NCBI GenBank assembly: GCA_028704265.1
Contig: JAQVLH010000024.1
Coordinates: 1 to 10,642, forward strand
DNA: 10,642 nt
Origin: Candidatus Nanoarchaeia archaeon
GTDB lineage: Archaea; Nanobdellota; Nanobdellia; Tiddalikarchaeales; Tiddalikarchaeaceae
Reading direction: 5' to 3'
Shown: one piece after another, positions 7,294 to 10,642 of the stretch
How positions within the stretch are numbered: the stretch's first letter is position 1
How the letters are laid out: every line of letters starts with the position of its first letter
The notes under the pieces: model-generated
Told to the model about the DNA's origin: nothing
The model's database searches: none
Seen by the model: the letters and a program-made list of their open reading frames with translations, nothing else
Made by a program: the position numbers and the translations under genes

Positions 7294-7302
7294 TTTTAAA
7301 AA
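7294..7302 (+). promoter_or_regulatory. possible TATA-like box of the oxidoreductase operon
   Basis: TTTTAAAAA directly after the stop of the AI-2E-family gene, centred about 30 nt before the ATG at 7328. The distance is slightly long but acceptable for a leaderless start. The oxidoreductase operon could instead, or also, be read from the upstream gene. Confidence 0.3.
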
Positions 7303-7327
7303 GTTTCAAACACTTAATATTTGATTA

Positions 7328-9028
7328 ATGAATAATGAATTAGTTTGGCAAATTTCAGGCGAGGCTGGTTACGGAATTCTTAGTGCAGGAGAAATGTTTG
7401 CAAACCTGCTAAAAAATTTAGGATATTACATTTTTTCAAGTACGGAGTATCCAAGCCAAATAAGAGGAGGAAATAATTCTTTTAATATACGGGCAAGCAA
7501 AAAAATTATCTCAAGTCATGTAAACGAAATTGATATTTTAATCGCCCTAGATGAAGCATCAATAATTATGCATAAAGATTTTTTAAAAAAAGGCTCAGCA
7601 ATAATTTGCGATAGTTCAATAACTAATACTGCAAAAGGCATAAATTTTTTTAAAATACCTTTCGATGAATTCACAAATAAATATGGAGTATACAAAAAAG
7701 TGATGATGGCAACAGTAGGAATAGGTGCAAGCGCAAAAATATTAGGAATTAAAAAAGAAGAGGTTATCAATTTAATAAAAATAAGATTCAAAGACAAAAA
7801 TGAAAAAATAATAAATGAAAACATTGAAGCCTTTAATAATGGCTATGCTTCTGTAAAAAATGAAAATGATTTTAATTATAAAATAGAAAAAGAAAATAAA
7901 AAAAATTTTATTTTAATAAACGGGAATGAAGCCTTAAGTATTGCATCAATAGGAGCAGGATGCAAATTATTAAGCTGTTACCCAATGACTCCATCAACAG
8001 GTATAATGGATTACTATTCAAAGCATCAGGAATCTCATAATTTAATTATGCATCAAGCAGAAGATGAAATCTCTGCAATAAACGTTGCATTAGGGGCAAG
8101 TTATGCAGGAGTAAGAAGCATGACTGCCACTAGCGGAGGAGGATTCGCATTAATGAATGAGTCAATAAGCTTAGCAGGAAGTGCAGAAATACCAATAGTA
8201 ATTGTTTTAGGGCAAAGGCCCGGCCCAGCAACCGGACTTCCGACAAGAACTGAGCAAGGAGATTTAAGATATGCGATTCATGCCGGACACGGTGATTATC
8301 CAAAAATAGTTTTAGCTCCAGGAGACCCGCAAGACTGCTACGAATTGACTATTGACGCATTTAATTATGCTGATAAATATCAATTGCCAGTAATATTATT
8401 AACAGATAAATATTTAGCAGTAAGCTCATATTCAATACCTGAATTTGATGCTAAAATTGAAATAAATAAAGGAGAAATAATTTCTAATCCTAAAAAGCTT
8501 GAGCTTTTAATGAAATTTAAAAGATACGAATTGACAAAAACTGGTATAAGTCCAAGAACATTGCCAGGAACAGAAAATGGTATGCAATGTTCAATTGGTG
8601 ACGAGCATGATGAAGAAGGTTATATTATAGAAGAAGCTATTGACAGAAAAAACATGATGGATAAAAGGCTAAGAAAATTCGAAACAATAATTAAAGAGTT
8701 AAAAGGAAAAGGAATAGAAATTTATGGTAATAAAGAATCAAAAAAAGCAATAATTAGTTTCGGAAGCACTAAAGGAATAATACTTGAATCTCTTAAAGAA
8801 TTAGATTATAAATTTCTGCAAATAAAAATAATGCATCCTTTCCCTTCAGAAGAATTAATAAAAAAAATTGGCAGCAGCAATGAAATAATAGTAATTGAAA
8901 ACAATCAATCCGGCCAATTATGTTCATTAATTCAAGAGCATACTGGTTTGAAAATAAATAAAAAATTGCTCAAATATGACGGAAGGCAATTTAGCCCTGA
9001 TGAAATAATACAAGGTGTTAAAAAATGA
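7328..9028 (+). CDS. 2-oxoacid:ferredoxin oxidoreductase, fused gamma-alpha subunit
   Basis: With the beta subunit it forms an enzyme that oxidatively decarboxylates a 2-oxoacid (2-oxoglutarate, pyruvate or a broader range) with CoA, giving an acyl-CoA, CO2 and reduced ferredoxin, or runs in reverse. It is cytoplasmic and typical of anaerobes. At 566 residues it is a gamma-alpha fusion as in KorA and the archaeal two-subunit enzymes. The gamma domain (about 1-180) has the GEAGYGILSAGE loop (11-22) and YPSQIRGGNN (41-50). After a Lys/Asn-rich linker (175-193) comes the alpha domain, with CYPMTPSTG (217-225), matching the YPITP signature that binds substrate/TPP. Further motifs are QAEDEISA (243-250), TSGGGFALMNE (268-278) and GQRPGPATGLPT (295-306) followed by RTEQGDL (307-313). 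A C-terminal domain (about 470-566) carries MHPFPSEEL (502-510). It overlaps the beta gene by four bases (ATGA), which suggests coupled translation. Sequence alone does not settle the preferred 2-oxoacid. Confidence 0.93.
   Translation: MNNELVWQISGEAGYGILSAGEMFANLLKNLGYYIFSSTEYPSQIRGGNNSFNIRASKKIISSHVNEIDILIALDEASIIMHKDFLKKGSAIICDSSITNTAKGINFFKIPFDEFTNKYGVYKKVMMATVGIGASAKILGIKKEEVINLIKIRFKDKNEKIINENIEAFNNGYASVKNENDFNYKIEKENKKNFILINGNEALSIASIGAGCKLLSCYPMTPSTGIMDYYSKHQESHNLIMHQAEDEISAINVALGASYAGVRSMTATSGGGFALMNESISLAGSAEIPIVIVLGQRPGPATGLPTRTEQGDLRYAIHAGHGDYPKIVLAPGDPQDCYELTIDAFNYADKYQLPVILLTDKYLAVSSYSIPEFDAKIEINKGEIISNPKKLELLMKFKRYELTKTGISPRTLPGTENGMQCSIGDEHDEEGYIIEEAIDRKNMMDKRLRKFETIIKELKGKGIEIYGNKESKKAIISFGSTKGIILESLKELDYKFLQIKIMHPFPSEELIKKIGSSNEIIVIENNQSGQLCSLIQEHTGLKINKKLLKYDGRQFSPDEIIQGVKK
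9012..9017 (+). promoter_or_regulatory. Shine-Dalgarno-like site of the beta-subunit gene
   Basis: AAGGTG ends seven bases before the ATG at 9025, inside the end of the alpha-subunit gene. The GGTG core matches the archaeal ribosome-binding motif. The first genes in this window show no such motif at that distance, so this fits the archaeal pattern of leaderless first genes and ribosome-binding sites inside operons. Confidence 0.45.
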
Positions 9029-9843
9029 TTGAAACAAAAGGCAAGCCAAATTGGTGCCCGGGCTGCGGGAATTATGGCATATGGGAATCTTTGAAAGGAG
9101 CAATTAAAGAGCTTAAATTAAAATCCGAAAATATAGTTATAACTAGTGGGATAGGTTGTTCAAGCAAGATATCTCACTGGATACGAACTTATGCACTTAA
9201 CGGGCTTCATGGAAGAGCACTGCCTCTTGCTGAAGGAATAAAATTAGCTAATCCAAAATTAACAGTGATTACTTGCGGAGGAGACGGTGATGGCTATGCA
9301 GAAGGAGGAAATCATTTTATACATTTTTGCAGAAGCAATATTAATGTAAAATATTTCGTTCATGATAATCAAATTTATGGATTAACTAAAGGGCAGCCAA
9401 GCCCAACAAGCGATGAAGGATTTATAACAAAAACAACTCCTTATGGAACAATAGAAAAAGCAATTAATCCAATATTATTAGCAATAGCAAGCGGCGCAAC
9501 TTTTGTAGCAAGAGGATACGCAGGAGATATTAATCATTTAAAAAATTTAATGAAACAAGCAATAAAACATAAAGGTGCAGCAATAATTGACATCTTACAG
9601 CCTTGCGTTTCATTTAATAATAAAAACACTTACAAATGGTATCAGGAAAGAATTTACAAATTAGAAAAATCTTCAGATTCAAGGATTGAAGCAATGAAAA
9701 TAGCAGAGCAATGGGGAAAAAAAATTCCAATAGGAATAATTTACCAAAGCAATGAACCAACCTATGAAGAAAGAATACCTGCAATTAATAATAAAACAAA
9801 ACCTGCAAATAGTATAAAATCATTGATTGATGAATTAAAATAA
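9025..9843 (+). CDS. 2-oxoacid:ferredoxin oxidoreductase, beta subunit
   Basis: The thiamine-diphosphate- and [4Fe-4S]-carrying catalytic subunit of the 2-oxoacid:ferredoxin oxidoreductase. The N-terminal KPNWCPGCGN places Cys11 and Cys14; with Cys45 (GIGCSS) and Cys194 (LQPCVSF) these match the four cluster ligands known from archaeal enzymes such as that of Sulfolobus. The thiamine diphosphate/Mg motif is GGDGDGYAEGGNH (85-97), followed by the conserved NQIYGLTKGQPSPTS (115-129). At 272 residues it is close to the usual length. No ferredoxin-like delta subunit follows, so electrons presumably pass to a free ferredoxin encoded elsewhere. It overlaps the alpha gene by four bases and must be co-expressed with it. 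Often labelled KorB or PorB; I leave the symbol open because substrate preference cannot be read from these motifs. Confidence 0.94.
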   Translation: MIETKGKPNWCPGCGNYGIWESLKGAIKELKLKSENIVITSGIGCSSKISHWIRTYALNGLHGRALPLAEGIKLANPKLTVITCGGDGDGYAEGGNHFIHFCRSNINVKYFVHDNQIYGLTKGQPSPTSDEGFITKTTPYGTIEKAINPILLAIASGATFVARGYAGDINHLKNLMKQAIKHKGAAIIDILQPCVSFNNKNTYKWYQERIYKLEKSSDSRIEAMKIAEQWGKKIPIGIIYQSNEPTYEERIPAINNKTKPANSIKSLIDELK

Positions 9844-9846
9844 ATA

Positions 9847-9854
9847 TTTATAAA
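9847..9854 (+). promoter_or_regulatory. TATA-like box of the right-edge gene
   Basis: TTTATAAA just after the beta-subunit stop codon. Its centre (about 9850) is 33-34 nt before the ATG at 9884, so transcription would begin about 7-8 nt before the ATG, leaving a very short leader with no Shine-Dalgarno. It suggests the unknown gene has its own promoter and is not simply the third gene of the oxidoreductase operon. Confidence 0.45.
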
Positions 9855-9883
9855 CGCTAATTCTTATCTCTTTAATTAAAAAT

Positions 9884-10642
9884 ATGATTACTAGAGAAAA
9901 CGTTTGCATAGAATGGAATTCATGGCATAATTTAAAATGTGTAGTGCCAATACCTGTCATTATATTAAATGCCTGCCCTATTTATAATGAAACTAATCTT
10001 AAGGCCTGCTACGAATCATTAAACGAATCATTAAATTATGAAAATCTAAAAAGTGCAATGCTTTATGAACTTAATCTAAGAAAAAAAATTTACAACAAAA
10101 TAGCAAAGAATTATAATCCGAAAATTCGCTATAATGAAAGTTTGGAGATATTATTTGATGAATTAAAAATAAACATTGAAACGCAAAAAGGATTCGCATT
10201 CATGGCAAGAAATATGATGGATTATTACCATGTAGAAATTACCCAAAACTTCAATGAAAATGAAACAATAAAAAAATGGCTTGATTGCTCATATAAGCAA
10301 TATATTAACCCTAAATATAGCAACATTATCCAAAAAACTCTAGATTCTTATTTAAGTTTAAAACCAATTAAAAAAAATCCAAAAATCATTGACAACTATA
10401 TTTTTAAATTTTTAACCCATGAAAATGACAGGAATTTTTTTCTAATAAGATTCGCATTCAAAGATAAAATTAATTTTGAAGAAAAAGAAATAAACTTAAT
10501 GGGTTTTAAGCCTGACATTGGAGACTATAGAAATGTATTATTAACAAATGTTTTAGAAGATTACGGGAAATATTCTACAAACCTCAATGATTTAAACAAA
10601 GAAGAGTATAGCAATCAATTATTCTATAATAATCCAGGCAGG
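9884..10642 (+). CDS. uncharacterised protein, 3'-truncated by window edge
   Basis: An ORF beginning at ATG 9884 (MITRENVCIEW) stays open for 253 codons to the end of the window without a stop, which is long for chance in such AT-rich DNA. I do not recognise the family. It looks soluble: no signal peptide and no clear membrane helix. It is rich in Asn, Lys, Tyr and Glu. Five Cys residues are visible (8, 19, 31, 42, 135), four of them in the first 42 residues at spacings of 11-12, with Trp11, Trp14 and His15 between the first two. The CxxC spacing of a classical zinc knuckle is absent. Helical, charged segments dominate from about 45 to 180. Codon use resembles the neighbouring genes. It starts 40 bases after the oxidoreductase beta gene but appears to have its own TATA-like box, so a functional link is not implied. 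Confidence 0.7.
   Translation, partial: MITRENVCIEWNSWHNLKCVVPIPVIILNACPIYNETNLKACYESLNESLNYENLKSAMLYELNLRKKIYNKIAKNYNPKIRYNESLEILFDELKINIETQKGFAFMARNMMDYYHVEITQNFNENETIKKWLDCSYKQYINPKYSNIIQKTLDSYLSLKPIKKNPKIIDNYIFKFLTHENDRNFFLIRFAFKDKINFEEKEINLMGFKPDIGDYRNVLLTNVLEDYGKYSTNLNDLNKEEYSNQLFYNNPGR

Noticed and set aside
7516..7824. 102-codon ORF on the minus strand
   Set aside because: It is antisense to the gamma domain of the oxidoreductase alpha subunit. Its hydrophobic look comes from reading Lys/Asn-rich codons backwards.
7294..9843. The AI-2E-family gene as a functional partner of the oxidoreductase
   Set aside because: Same strand and a 34-base gap allow co-transcription, but a TATA-like box lies between them and no known biochemical link joins the two families.

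Overview
The window comes from a strongly AT-rich, tightly packed genome that is most likely archaeal. Four things point there. The surface protein has an archaeal pilin-like N-terminus (MKSITPVIS followed by a hydrophobic helix). The aspartate-semialdehyde dehydrogenase is of the archaeal/fungal type. A two-subunit 2-oxoacid:ferredoxin oxidoreductase is present. TATA-like boxes lie about 25-30 nt before start codons, with no Shine-Dalgarno in front of first genes. My best guess is a DPANN-type lineage such as Woesearchaeota or Pacearchaeota; this is inference from gene style and was not confirmed by any marker gene.

Layout from left to right. (1) At 2-817 (+) is the 3' part of a DMT/EamA-type membrane transporter, cut by the window edge. 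(2) At 812-1894 (-) is aspartate-semialdehyde dehydrogenase, convergent with and overlapping the transporter by 6 bp. (3) At 2008-4896 (-) is a large membrane-anchored extracellular protein with seven FG-GAP/VCBS-type repeats and four copies of a Cys-Cys-Gly-Asp module. (4) At 4934-6226 (-) is a PIF1-family DNA helicase. (5) At 6283-7293 (+), divergent from the helicase, is an AI-2E/PerM-family membrane protein. (6, 7) At 7328-9028 and 9025-9843 (+) are the fused gamma-alpha and the beta subunits of a 2-oxoacid:ferredoxin oxidoreductase, overlapping by ATGA. (8) At 9884-10642 (+) is an unrecognised ORF running off the right edge. There is no gene-free stretch over 300 bases; the longest gap is 113 bases (1895-2007). 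I saw no rRNA, tRNA, CRISPR array or insertion sequence.

The genes look like a mixture of unrelated functions: amino-acid biosynthesis, cell surface, DNA metabolism, transport and anaerobic ferredoxin-linked carbon metabolism. Only the oxidoreductase pair is a clear operon. The most unusual item is the surface protein. Two of its four CCGD modules appear to be split by whole inserted domains (a seven-bladed beta-propeller in one, a probable beta-sandwich in another), while the other two copies are uninterrupted. A second pattern worth noting is that the TATA-like boxes argue for leaderless transcripts and move the likely starts of several genes to internal Met codons.
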